A stretch of 53,859 bases of DNA from an uncultured Christensenellaceae bacterium (GCA_910587455.1 CAJULK010000005.1:1-53859); one strand, 5' to 3'; positions 8,436 to 16,248 are shown, numbered from the stretch's first letter. Notes: a model not told the origin generated them from the letters alone. A program made the numbers and translations.

Positions 8436-8467
8436 ATAAAACGGCGAAGCCGAAGCTCCGCCGCCGT
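8436..8467 (-). terminator. Terminator of spoIVA
   Basis: Minus-strand GGCGGAGC-TTCG-GCTTCGCC forms an 8-base-pair stem with a stable TTCG tetraloop, followed by GTTTTATA. It lies about 16 bases after the spoIVA stop. Confidence 0.75.
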
Positions 8468-8478
8468 GTTGCGTAATG

Positions 8479-9954
8479 CTACAGGAGTATGCAGATGATC
8501 CCGCCCCTGCCCTCGTTGATTATCCGCGAAAGCGTCTTGCGCATTTTCTTTTGCGTTTCGTCGGGCATTGCCGTGAGCTTGCTGTTCAGATTTTCGTTCA
8601 CGAGGCTGTCGAGCGATTTTCCGAACATGTTGGTCTGCCATATGCCCTTGGGGTTCTGTTCGAACTCGCTCAACAGATAGTTCACGAGATCTTCGCTCTG
8701 CTGTTCGGTGCCGACTACGGGGCACACCTCGGTCTCTATATCCACGCGCATGATGTGAAGCGACGGCGCCGACGCTTTGAGTTTGACGCCGAAGCGCGAG
8801 CCCTGCTTGAATATCTGCGGCTCTTGCAACGTCATTTCGTCGATAGTGGGAGTAACCACGCCGTAGCCAGTTTCCGCCACCTCGTTGAGCGCTTTGGAAA
8901 GTTTGTCGAACGAGCGCTTCGCTTTAACGAGATCGCCGAGCGACGCCATAAGATCGAATTCGTCCTTGATATCGACGCCGCATTCTTCTTTGAGCGCGCG
9001 GTAGAAAAGCCCGTCTTTTTCTTTGACGGTATACACCGCTCTGCCCTTATCGAGCTCGACCGACTTAAGCTCCATGCCGTCGAAGAACTCGCTGTCCTCG
9101 AATTCCGCGCCTGCGCCGCAATCGCGCATTTTGCACTTATCCGTTACGATACCGACCGAGCGCGTCATAAGCTCCGTAACGATCGGGTTTTTCGTATCGA
9201 GCGCACGTATCCATTTAGCCGTTTCTATATACACGTCGCGAAGCGGAAACTCGTACAGCACCGTCTCGAACAGCTTGACTACGTCTGCTTTGGAAAGACT
9301 CGAAACGTTGAGCGCGACCACAGCGTTACCGTACTTCTCGGAAAGAGCTTTCGCGAGCTTTTTGGTCTCGGCGGAATTGGGCACCGACGAATTGAGCACG
9401 ATTATAAACGGCTTGCCAAGCTCTTTGAGCTCGGCGACGGTGCGCTCTTCGGCGGGAACGTATGCGTCGCGCGGAAGCTCGGTCTTGATAGATCCGTCGC
9501 AGGTCATCACCACGCCTATCGTCGAGTGGTCTGCAATTACTTTGCGCGTTCCGATCTCGGCGGCACGCTCAAACGGGATAGGCTCGCTGTCCCACGGCGT
9601 TTTAACGAGCCTGTCGCCTTCGCCGTCCTTATGCCCCGTCGCGCCGTCTACCATATATCCGACGCAATCGACGAGCCTGACGGAAATCTTGGCGGTATCG
9701 CTGAGCGTTACGGATACGGCTTCGCTCGGAACGAACTTGGGCTGTGTGGTCATGACCGCTTTGCCCTCCGCACTCTGCGGCAATTCGTCGCGCATACGCT
9801 CGAGCGCGTAACCGCTCGCCGACGGTATGACAAACGCGTTCATAAAATTGGTGATGAACGTCGACTTGCCGGAGCGTACGGGTCCCACGACCCCGATATA
9901 TATATCGCCGCCCGTTCTTTCCGCAATGTCGTTGTAAACGTCGTAATCTTCCAT
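8479..9954 (-). CDS. spoIVA: Stage IV sporulation protein A, spore coat basement-layer ATPase
   Basis: SpoIVA polymerises on the forespore surface using ATP and anchors the spore coat in the mother cell. The protein is 491 residues, against 492 in Bacillus subtilis. The start MEDYDVYNDIAERTGGDIY matches the family N-terminus, followed by Walker A GPVRSGKSTF near residues 22-31. The C-terminus INEGRGGIICILL is also characteristic. An upstream in-frame start would add 24 residues with no family counterpart; the ATG at 9954 has GGGAGG four bases before it. A sigma-E-type promoter lies 38-66 bases upstream, and a terminator isolates the gene from the ESCRT-like cassette, so it is probably a single-gene, mother-cell transcript. 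Confidence 0.97.
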   Translation of the reverse strand: MEDYDVYNDIAERTGGDIYIGVVGPVRSGKSTFITNFMNAFVIPSASGYALERMRDELPQSAEGKAVMTTQPKFVPSEAVSVTLSDTAKISVRLVDCVGYMVDGATGHKDGEGDRLVKTPWDSEPIPFERAAEIGTRKVIADHSTIGVVMTCDGSIKTELPRDAYVPAEERTVAELKELGKPFIIVLNSSVPNSAETKKLAKALSEKYGNAVVALNVSSLSKADVVKLFETVLYEFPLRDVYIETAKWIRALDTKNPIVTELMTRSVGIVTDKCKMRDCGAGAEFEDSEFFDGMELKSVELDKGRAVYTVKEKDGLFYRALKEECGVDIKDEFDLMASLGDLVKAKRSFDKLSKALNEVAETGYGVVTPTIDEMTLQEPQIFKQGSRFGVKLKASAPSLHIMRVDIETEVCPVVGTEQQSEDLVNYLLSEFEQNPKGIWQTNMFGKSLDSLVNENLNSKLTAMPDETQKKMRKTLSRIINEGRGGIICILL

Positions 9955-9991
9955 GATACCTCCCGTCCGATGGCTATTCGGCTCTGCATTG

Positions 9992-10020
9992 ATTATATGA
10001 TGCCGTATTACCGAATATGC
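9992..10020 (-). promoter_or_regulatory. Sigma-E-type promoter of spoIVA
   Basis: Minus-strand GCATATT and CATATAAT are separated by 14 bases. The known sigma-E consensus is a -35 ending ATATT and a -10 of CATACAAT with a 14-15 base spacer, so only one base of the -10 differs. The predicted start is about 30 bases before the spoIVA ATG, in agreement with sigma-E control of spoIVA in Bacillus. Confidence 0.8.
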
Positions 10021-10055
10021 CCACAATCGAATACGCTTTAATCTATGCGCGCTTA

Positions 10056-10086
10056 TACAAAAAAAGAACGGCGGAAACCGTTCTTT
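10056..10086 (-). terminator. Terminator closing the der-plsY-ESCRT-like operon
   Basis: Minus-strand AAAGAACGG pairs perfectly with CCGTTCTTT across a six-base loop, followed by TTTT. It lies 33 bases after the stop of the Vps4-like gene and upstream of the spoIVA promoter. Confidence 0.9.
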
Positions 10087-10119
10087 CTCGAAATTTATTT
10101 ATGCCGCGACTCACCCGTA

Positions 10120-11199
10120 TTACATGCGCTTCGCGTATATAAGTCCCATGAGAAATTCCGACAGCGGTCTGTCTATAGGACGTATCTTTGCGTCGCGCGC
10201 CGCAAGCGCGTTTTTGAGATCGAGCGCGACTTGCGTTATATCGCGCCCCGAAAAGCCGTCGGAAGCTTCGGCTGCCGCGTTGAGATCAAGCTCGGCTAAA
10301 TCCTCGGCGTCGATGTTTTTCAGCTTAGAATCGAATATGGCGCGTCTGTCGGCGCATGTCGGAAGCGGAATATGGATAACGCTGCGAAATCTGCTCAGAA
10401 TCGCGGCGTCGAGCGTTTCTTTTATATTGGTCGCAGCAATGATGACCAAATCGTCCGCGCCCGTCGAAAACCCTTCCATTTGCTTGATAAGAGCCGGCAC
10501 AGCTTCTGCCGCCGTTTTATTTTCGCCGCCGCGCTTTTGAGAGAGATAGTCTATCTCGTCTATAAAAAGGACAACCGGCTTCCCCGAACTTTTTGCAAGC
10601 GCGCGCGCTTCGGCAAACATTTTGTCTATGTTCTTGCCCGTTTTGCCTATGTACGAATCGACGAGCGAATTTGCATTGACATCTGCAAACGGCATGTCGA
10701 GCTCGCTCGCAGCCGCTTTTGCGAATGTCGTCTTGCCCGTTCCGGGCGGACCTTCGAGCAAAATAAAGCCGCCAGCTTTTATACCGTACCGCGCATACGC
10801 CGCAGGATTTTTAAGCGGGTCTATGAGCAGTCTGTGTATTGCCGATTTGGCTTCGTCGAGTCCTATTATGTCGTCGAACGATATTTTTTCGTCCGGCTTC
10901 GTCGCGTTGATAAACGACGGAATATCCGACTTGCCGCGATCTTCCGAGACAACACCGTCGTCGGCCGCAACTTCCGCACGCAAATTTTCTGCAATGTATT
11001 TTAGTTTTCGAGCACGTTCTTCGCGCCCGCGTCTGAGCGCAGGTTCGCCTTTTTCCGCTATCTCTTCCATAAGCTCGGCAGCGCGCATAAAGTGCTTTTT
11101 GGCAGTCGGGATATCGCCTTTTGCGTTTGCCGCCGTCGCGGCTTTGTATGCGTCGTCGAACAGTCCGAGTTCGAAGCCTATATCGACCATAACTGTCAC
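10120..11199 (-). CDS. Vps4-like AAA ATPase with an MIT-like N-terminal domain
   Basis: A 359-residue soluble ATPase. Residues about 12-75 form a predicted three-helix bundle (AYKAATAANAKGDIPTAKKH, then ARKLKYIAENL) that reads like an MIT domain, the module with which Vps4 grips ESCRT-III tails. After a linker comes a single AAA domain resembling Vps4/katanin: Walker A GPPGTGKT (150-157), pore loop SYIG with Tyr183, Walker B VLFIDE (210-215), sensor 1 Asn258, arginine finger Arg270, and GFSGRD near 315. In eukaryotes and archaea (CdvC) such enzymes pull apart ESCRT-III polymers. The GTG start at 11199 overlaps the stop of the ESCRT-III-like gene; an ATG three codons on is an alternative. Last gene of its operon, followed by a strong terminator. 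AAA call certain; MIT assignment by eye. Confidence 0.82.
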   Translation of the reverse strand: MTVMVDIGFELGLFDDAYKAATAANAKGDIPTAKKHFMRAAELMEEIAEKGEPALRRGREERARKLKYIAENLRAEVAADDGVVSEDRGKSDIPSFINATKPDEKISFDDIIGLDEAKSAIHRLLIDPLKNPAAYARYGIKAGGFILLEGPPGTGKTTFAKAAASELDMPFADVNANSLVDSYIGKTGKNIDKMFAEARALAKSSGKPVVLFIDEIDYLSQKRGGENKTAAEAVPALIKQMEGFSTGADDLVIIAATNIKETLDAAILSRFRSVIHIPLPTCADRRAIFDSKLKNIDAEDLAELDLNAAAEASDGFSGRDITQVALDLKNALAARDAKIRPIDRPLSEFLMGLIYAKRM

Positions 11200-11786
11200 G
11201 CTTCGCCGCGGGTAATACCGCTCGCTTTCAGTTTGCGTTCGAGTTCCGCGATCTCCGAATCGACCCCGCCCTCGGCGCTGCCGTTCATCTGCGCTCCGAT
11301 CAGCCTGTCGATCTCGTCTTCGCCGACGCTTCCAGACGAGGACGTAGCGAATCCCGCAAACGCGTCCTGCGTGGCTTCCAAAAACATATCCGATTCGACT
11401 TGTTTCATCTGCGTGGAAAGCATGGCTTTGTTCATCTGCTTGGTGACTTTTTCGAAGTTCATGCTGTCCGTCGTATCCGTTATCGAACCGGAAAGCAACT
11501 TCATGCCGTCCGCAAAAGACTTGGTCATTTCGGACACGTCTTTTATTTGCGAACTTATCTGCAGATTGAGAAGCATTTGCTCGACGACAGTCTTTTGCGC
11601 CGTGACTATGCGTATTGCGTTTTTGGCGAGATTATATTGCGACGCTATGCCGTTTGCGCGCGCGGTAGCCGCGGCGGCTATATATTTTTTTCGGCTCGAT
11701 TCGAGGTCGGCAAGCTGTCTGTTTATTGTGGTTATCGCATTACGAATGAGCATTTGCTCTTTTATACGCTTTTTTTCTTTGCTCAT
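11196..11786 (-). CDS. ESCRT-III/CHMP-like helical protein
   Basis: A 196-residue, all-helical protein the size of eukaryotic CHMP proteins. It has a basic N-terminus and first long helix hairpin (about 12-90, with LESSRKKYIAAAATARANG and YNLAKNA), a middle helical part, an acidic EDEIDRLI segment (157-163) and a C-terminal short helix SEIAELERKLKASG (178-190). The last helix resembles the MIM1 motif that binds MIT domains (LxxRLxx type, here LERKL). It is colinear, without gaps over about 130 residues, with the N-terminal domain of the FtsK fusion next door; about a quarter are identical by eye. The start ATG at 11786 overlaps the previous stop (ATGA) and has GGAGG nine bases upstream. No signal peptide or membrane helix. 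It lacks PspA/Vipp1 features. The fold call is by pattern only. Confidence 0.7.
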   Translation of the reverse strand: MSKEKKRIKEQMLIRNAITTINRQLADLESSRKKYIAAAATARANGIASQYNLAKNAIRIVTAQKTVVEQMLLNLQISSQIKDVSEMTKSFADGMKLLSGSITDTTDSMNFEKVTKQMNKAMLSTQMKQVESDMFLEATQDAFAGFATSSSGSVGEDEIDRLIGAQMNGSAEGGVDSEIAELERKLKASGITRGEA

Positions 11787-13336
11787 AATACGTCGCCTCC
11801 GAGTACGCGCACGATTCCGTTGATCTCGCGCTTTGATATATGCGGACACACGCACCGCACGAGTCCGCCGTCCTTTTTGAAAGTAAGATCGCCGGCGCCC
11901 GTAAGCTCTTCCGCGCCGGTGTCACCCAAAAGATTTTTGCTTTCGACGGCGTTCGACGTTTTGAACGAAACAATAAGTTCCGATCCCACCTTTATTGCTG
12001 GCGATAGATTTTTCGCCGTCAGGTCGCGAGTACACATTACGGTAAATATACCCGCATCCGCAGACTGCCGCGACAGCGCATTATACGACGTTTCGAACGC
12101 TTTGGAATTTGCGACGCCCGAAAACTCGTCGATCACGAGCACTATATACGGCATAGACGTTTTTGCTTGCGCGTTATAGCTCTTTATATCGCGCAACCCC
12201 GCCTGCGCGAACTTGTCGTAACGTCTGTTCATCTCCGCGACAAGCGCGTCGAGCGCGTGCTGAATTTGCTGCGCGTCGGTGACTGCGTCCGCCGCCATGT
12301 GCGGGATTCCGTTATATACCGAAAGTTCTTCGTCGCCGACGTCAACCATTACGAACTTTACCGAATCCGCGCCGAAACCGAAAATGATCGAGCACACGAG
12401 CTGATGAACGAAATTACTCTTGCCGCTGCCTATCATGCCGCCAACGAGAATGTGCGGCGCAGCCGAAAACGGTACGCGAACGACGTCCCCGTCGCCGTTT
12501 GTGCCGAGTATAACCGTAGGCTCCGAGGTCGGTGCAAGCACGTCTTTGAGCGCAAGCGCGCGGTTTATTCCGTCGTCTATGCCGTCGAGGAATCCGTCCG
12601 CTATAGGCGCGCTGCGCTTGGGTTTGAAATTAAACTCGCCGTTCGGCGACGGGAACGGCTTGGCGACGAGCGTTTCCGTCCTTTCCGCATTGCCGCCGTT
12701 TTCCGCATGAATATCTCCGTCCGACGCGCCTACGGGCACTTCGGCGCTGCATGCGGCAGCATCGACGGACGGTTTCGACACATTGCCGCCCGTTAACAGT
12801 TTTTCTATCTGCTCGTCCATGAGCAGTTCTTTCTCGGATACTTTGCCGTCGATAAGCCTGTCGATCTGCGTATCCGTAAGCGCGCCCGCTGTGGACGATA
12901 TGGAAGCGAACGCCGCATCGGTGTTTTGCAAAAACCCGTCAAGCCCGGCCTGCGCCTCTTCCATGCCCGAAAGCGCGGTCTGTATCTCCTTTTGGAGTTT
13001 TACGAAATCAGACTGCTTGTTTATCTTGCTTATGCGCTTTGCGATAGTGGACATGGCAGTCAAAAAATCGGCGTTGGTTTCGCCCATTTTTTGCAGTTCG
13101 GCAGTGATCTCTATGTTGAGCTGCATTTCTTTGGCGCGCTTTATCTGCGTAAGCGTGGCGTTGAGCCCGCTCTTTGCAAGACTGTATGACGCGGATTCGC
13201 CGCGTGCTTTTGCGTCCACGGCTTTTTGCATATACTCGATCTTCATGCGCTCGAGCTTTGCGATCGTCTGTTCGATATGCGATATCGTTCGACGTATCTT
13301 TCCGTTGCGCTCGGCGCGTTTTTTTATGTCTGCCAT
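11783..13336 (-). CDS. Fusion of an ESCRT-III-like domain to an FtsK/SpoIIIE-type DNA motor
   Basis: A 517-residue protein without membrane segments. Residues 1-185 are helical and homologous to the next gene's ESCRT-III-like protein (shared Tyr51-x-LAK at the same residue numbers, and IDRLI near 158-162). A low-complexity linker follows (about 186-265). Residues 290-490 form an FtsK/SpoIIIE motor: PHILVGGMIGSGKSNF with Walker A 300-307, the family block ELSVYNGIPH, RRYDKFAQAGLRDIKSYN, Walker B VLVIDE (399-404) and a GAGDLTF end. FtsK and SpoIIIE pump double-stranded DNA through septa, but both have membrane anchors and a DNA-reading gamma domain, which are absent here. The ESCRT-like part may replace the anchor. 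It follows plsY by 20 bases with AAGGAG before the ATG. The motor is certain; the N-terminal fold is inferred. Confidence 0.8.
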   Translation of the reverse strand: MADIKKRAERNGKIRRTISHIEQTIAKLERMKIEYMQKAVDAKARGESASYSLAKSGLNATLTQIKRAKEMQLNIEITAELQKMGETNADFLTAMSTIAKRISKINKQSDFVKLQKEIQTALSGMEEAQAGLDGFLQNTDAAFASISSTAGALTDTQIDRLIDGKVSEKELLMDEQIEKLLTGGNVSKPSVDAAACSAEVPVGASDGDIHAENGGNAERTETLVAKPFPSPNGEFNFKPKRSAPIADGFLDGIDDGINRALALKDVLAPTSEPTVILGTNGDGDVVRVPFSAAPHILVGGMIGSGKSNFVHQLVCSIIFGFGADSVKFVMVDVGDEELSVYNGIPHMAADAVTDAQQIQHALDALVAEMNRRYDKFAQAGLRDIKSYNAQAKTSMPYIVLVIDEFSGVANSKAFETSYNALSRQSADAGIFTVMCTRDLTAKNLSPAIKVGSELIVSFKTSNAVESKNLLGDTGAEELTGAGDLTFKKDGGLVRCVCPHISKREINGIVRVLGGDVL

Positions 13337-13356
13337 TTTCTCTCCTTTCGATATCG

Positions 13357-14079
13357 CTATTCGGCTATCAGCCTATCGTCGAACAGCACCGATCTATCTA
13401 TCTGCGGTTTTGCTTTTTTCGATTTTTTGAGCACGACCTGCCCCTCGCGTCCCGAAAACAGTTTGACGAGATTGCTTCTGTGCGCAAACAGACTCAGCGC
13501 AAACGTCGCGAACACGAGCGTCGAGCTTATAACGGCAAGCTCCCACGGCGAACTGCCCGCCGCCATTACGCCTTCCGCGGTCATAGGCCCCACTATTATT
13601 ATGAACGACGTAAGAGAGCCTATTTTGGTAACAAAAAGAAACAGCACGCCCACAACGAAAAATCCAACGGTGTACAGCGGCTGGATAGTCAGGCATACGC
13701 CTATTATCGACGCCGCGCCTTTGCCGCCCTTAAACTTCATCGTAACGGGATATATATGTCCGAGCACTGCGGCAAAACCCGCGACATACATGCCTATGTA
13801 ATTGTCGCCGAACTTGCAAAATTCGCCGTCGCCCATAAACAGCCAACCGAGTATGCACGGCACGACGCCTTTCATTACGTCCAAAACGAGCGTCAGTACG
13901 CCGAGCGCTTTCCCGAACGACCGAAGCATATTCATAGTGCCGGGATTGCCGCTGCCGCATTTTCTGATATCGCGGCCCTTCATTTTGCTTATAGCTATAG
14001 CCCAGTTTATATTACCGAAAAAGTACGAACAAACCGCGACTATAACGCCTATAAGCGCTTGCTTTTGTATGGGCGTCAT
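13357..14079 (-). CDS. plsY: Glycerol-3-phosphate acyltransferase PlsY
   Basis: PlsY transfers an acyl group from acyl-phosphate to glycerol 3-phosphate at the membrane, the first step of phospholipid synthesis. The 240-residue protein has multiple membrane helices and the three family motifs: GSGNPGTMN (usually GSGNIGATN), a middle VLDVMKG block, and GHIYPVTMKFKGGKGAA. It is about 40 residues longer than usual because of a charged C-terminal tail. Its start overlaps the der stop by one base. In clostridia der-plsY is normally followed by gpsA and spoIVA; here the ESCRT-like cassette follows instead, after 20 bases. Confidence 0.93.
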   Translation of the reverse strand: MTPIQKQALIGVIVAVCSYFFGNINWAIAISKMKGRDIRKCGSGNPGTMNMLRSFGKALGVLTLVLDVMKGVVPCILGWLFMGDGEFCKFGDNYIGMYVAGFAAVLGHIYPVTMKFKGGKGAASIIGVCLTIQPLYTVGFFVVGVLFLFVTKIGSLTSFIIIVGPMTAEGVMAAGSSPWELAVISSTLVFATFALSLFAHRSNLVKLFSGREGQVVLKKSKKAKPQIDRSVLFDDRLIAE

Positions 14080-15389
14080 TATTCTTCACCCCTGCCTACG
14101 AATTTGAGTCTTATCGGAGTACCGGTAAAATCCACTGCGCGGCGCAATGCGTTTTCGAGATAACGCTCGTACGAAAAATGTATGAGCGAAGCGTCGTTCA
14201 CCTTAAACACGAACAGAGGCGGACACACTTCGGGTTGCGAACAGTAATAGATTTTGGGTCTTCTGCCCTTGCGCGCCGTAGGCTCGGTAGTAGCGACAGC
14301 TTGTCCTACAAGCTCGTTCAGCAGTCCGGTAGGCACACGCCGCGACGAATTGGTATAGACCGTTGTCGCAAGCTCGAGGATCTTTTCCACTCGCTGCCCC
14401 GTCAGCGCCGACACGGTTATGCTCGTGAAATAACTCATGAACGCAAAACGCTCTTTCAGATCCAAAGTTCTTTTTTCGAGCGTATGCGCGTCCTTTTCGA
14501 CCGCGTCCCATTTATTGAGCACAAGCACCGACGGCTTACCCGATTCGTGCACAAGCCCCGCGATCTTTTCGTCCTGTTCGGTTATACCCTGCGTTGCGTC
14601 GAGCATGACGAACACGACGTCCGCACGCTTTATCGCCGCAATGGAACGCAATACCGAATAACGCTCGACCGATTTCGGCTCTATATCGCGCTTGCGCCTT
14701 ATTCCTGCCGTGTCGATGAGCACGTAGTCCTTTCCGTTTACCGTAATGGGAGTATCTACGGCGTCGCGCGTCGTTCCCGCTATGTTCGAAACGATAGACC
14801 GCTCATAGCCGAGAAGCCTGTTGATAAGCGACGACTTACCGACGTTAGGCTTGCCGACCACCGCAACGGACAGCGGCTTTTCGCCGTCATCCGATTCGGA
14901 TACGGCAAACTCATTGCAAACCGCGTCCAAAAGATCGCCCACGCCCGAACCGTGCTCCGCAGACACGAGCATCGGCTCGCCGAGTCCGAGCGCGTAAAAA
15001 TCGTAAACGTTGTCGCGCGCCGAAGCGTCCGCTTTGTTGACGGCGAGCACTATCGGCTTTTTGCTCTTGCGCAAAACCTCGGCGATCTCGTAATCGCCGG
15101 GAAGCACGCCCTGTTTGACGTCGGTCACAAAAATAACCACGTCGCTAAGTTCCACCGCGTCCGCAGCTTGGCGCTTGACGGACAGTGAAATATCGTCGGA
15201 CGAATCGTCTATACCGCCCGTATCGACGAGCATAAATTCTTTACCGCACCACTCGCAATCGGCATACAACCTGTCGCGCGTAACGCCCGGCATGTCGTCC
15301 ACTATAGCTACGCGCCTGCCGCTTATTCTGTTTATGAGCGTGGACTTGCCGACGTTCGGTCTGCCCACGATTGCCACCGTCGGTTTCAT
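14079..15389 (-). CDS. der: Ribosome-assembly GTPase Der (EngA)
   Basis: A 436-residue double GTPase for 50S subunit maturation. Domain 1 opens with VAIVGRPNVGKSTL, with NKAD as its G4 motif. Domain 2 has VAVVGKPNVGKSSL and NKWD. A KH-like domain with a basic C-terminus follows. The start ATG at 15389 gives the usual MKPTVAIVGRPN. A TTG two codons upstream would lie inside the promoter region. No ribosome binding site precedes the ATG, and the -10 box ends six bases before it, so the message should be leaderless. It is the first gene of the operon der-plsY-ESCRT/FtsK-ESCRT-Vps4. Confidence 0.96.
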   Translation of the reverse strand: MKPTVAIVGRPNVGKSTLINRISGRRVAIVDDMPGVTRDRLYADCEWCGKEFMLVDTGGIDDSSDDISLSVKRQAADAVELSDVVIFVTDVKQGVLPGDYEIAEVLRKSKKPIVLAVNKADASARDNVYDFYALGLGEPMLVSAEHGSGVGDLLDAVCNEFAVSESDDGEKPLSVAVVGKPNVGKSSLINRLLGYERSIVSNIAGTTRDAVDTPITVNGKDYVLIDTAGIRRKRDIEPKSVERYSVLRSIAAIKRADVVFVMLDATQGITEQDEKIAGLVHESGKPSVLVLNKWDAVEKDAHTLEKRTLDLKERFAFMSYFTSITVSALTGQRVEKILELATTVYTNSSRRVPTGLLNELVGQAVATTEPTARKGRRPKIYYCSQPEVCPPLFVFKVNDASLIHFSYERYLENALRRAVDFTGTPIRLKFVGRGEE

Positions 15390-15395
15390 ACTCAA

Positions 15396-15424
15396 ATTAT
15401 ACCATACGTCGGCGCGCTTGTAAA
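15396..15424 (-). promoter_or_regulatory. Promoter of the der operon, leaderless arrangement
   Basis: Minus-strand TTTACA, 17-base spacer, TATAAT. The -10 ends six bases before the der ATG, so transcription should begin at the start codon itself. This is the only promoter I can see for the ESCRT-like cassette. Confidence 0.8.
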
Positions 15425-15451
15425 CAGATTTCGGTTATTTTTTCGGCGGCG

Positions 15452-16126
15452 CTATTCGTCGAAGTATTTTTTGTATTCGTCGGGGTCGAACTCGCGCGCG
15501 GTCTCGGCATTTACTCTTCTACGCGCGTTCATCGTTCGTTTGATCGCGCCGACAGCCTCGAACAACGCTACCGAAAACACCGCGGCGAGTATAGTAGCGT
15601 CGAACATGGCCGCAGACCCGAACACGAGCGGCTCACCCGAAACGTACTTTCCGACGAGCATCGAAACGACCTCGGCAATAGGTATACCCGCAAATACGGC
15701 GGCAAGGCTTGCGAGTTTCGTCTTGCCTACAAGGAAGCCGACCGCACCGCACAGGAAGCCGACTATGATCACGGTGACTATATCCGTCACTATAGGATCG
15801 ATGAGAAGCCGCACGGCGACAGCCAAAGCCACGACGGCTATGAGCGTGACCGCCGTACGCCCTATCTCGCGCGAGCGAACGCACAGCACGAAAAATATTA
15901 CCGCAAACACGATGGGCGCGATAAAGCCGGCAACGTTGAATTTTGCGCCGAATATCTCGAACGACGGAATAAACGCGCAGCCTATAAGCACTCCGACCAT
16001 AACGAAGGCAAGCCAATACGTCACTCCGAAACTTTTGAACACCCTTTCCGCAACGCCGAAAAACAACAGCACCGCTACAAGCCCCAACAAAACGAGTCCG
16101 ATAATCATACGTGCGATTATCGGCAT
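15452..16126 (-). CDS. Polytopic membrane protein of unknown function
   Basis: A 224-residue protein with about six hydrophobic segments and a charged, probably cytoplasmic tail (AREFDPDEYKKYFDE). I do not recognise the family with confidence. The glycine-rich, symmetric helices with conserved-looking aspartates (LLIDPIVTDIVT and SAAMFDATILAAV) recall DUF1614-type proteins found in sporulating clostridia, but this is only an impression. It lies upstream of der with a promoter for der in between, so it is probably transcribed separately. A weak AT-rich leader and no clear ribosome binding site precede the ATG at 16126. Confidence 0.6.
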   Translation of the reverse strand: MPIIARMIIGLVLLGLVAVLLFFGVAERVFKSFGVTYWLAFVMVGVLIGCAFIPSFEIFGAKFNVAGFIAPIVFAVIFFVLCVRSREIGRTAVTLIAVVALAVAVRLLIDPIVTDIVTVIIVGFLCGAVGFLVGKTKLASLAAVFAGIPIAEVVSMLVGKYVSGEPLVFGSAAMFDATILAAVFSVALFEAVGAIKRTMNARRRVNAETAREFDPDEYKKYFDE

Positions 16127-16182
16127 TTCACATAAAAAATATACCCTGCGGCGAGGATATACTTTATGTGCCTATACGGCTG

Positions 16183-16219
16183 TAAAAGACATGCCCGATC
16201 TTTGCTTCGATCGGGCATG
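16183..16219 (-). terminator. Terminator after the cyclophilin-like gene
   Basis: Minus-strand CATGCCCGATC pairs perfectly with GATCGGGCATG (11 base pairs, 8-base loop), followed by TCTTTTA. Confidence 0.85.
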
Positions 16220-16248
16220 TACTCTATTATTCGATTGCATCCGCCGTT

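Noticed and set aside
9955..10026. A longer SpoIVA N-terminus (24 extra residues).
   Set aside because: Known SpoIVA proteins begin at the equivalent of 9954, the ribosome binding site is placed for that ATG, and the extension covers the sigma-E promoter.
11196..11786. The stand-alone helical protein as PspA or Vipp1.
   Set aside because: It lacks the N-terminal amphipathic helix and the family sequence blocks of PspA/IM30, and it has an acidic MIM1-like tail and a Vps4-like partner, which PspA does not.
10120..13336. The cassette as a type VII secretion (EssC/EccA-like) system.
   Set aside because: An FtsK-like ATPase, an AAA ATPase and small helical proteins also occur in type VII loci. 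But there is no WXG motif, no FHA or membrane segment in the motor, only one motor domain, and the AAA protein is Vps4-like, not CbbX/EccA-like.
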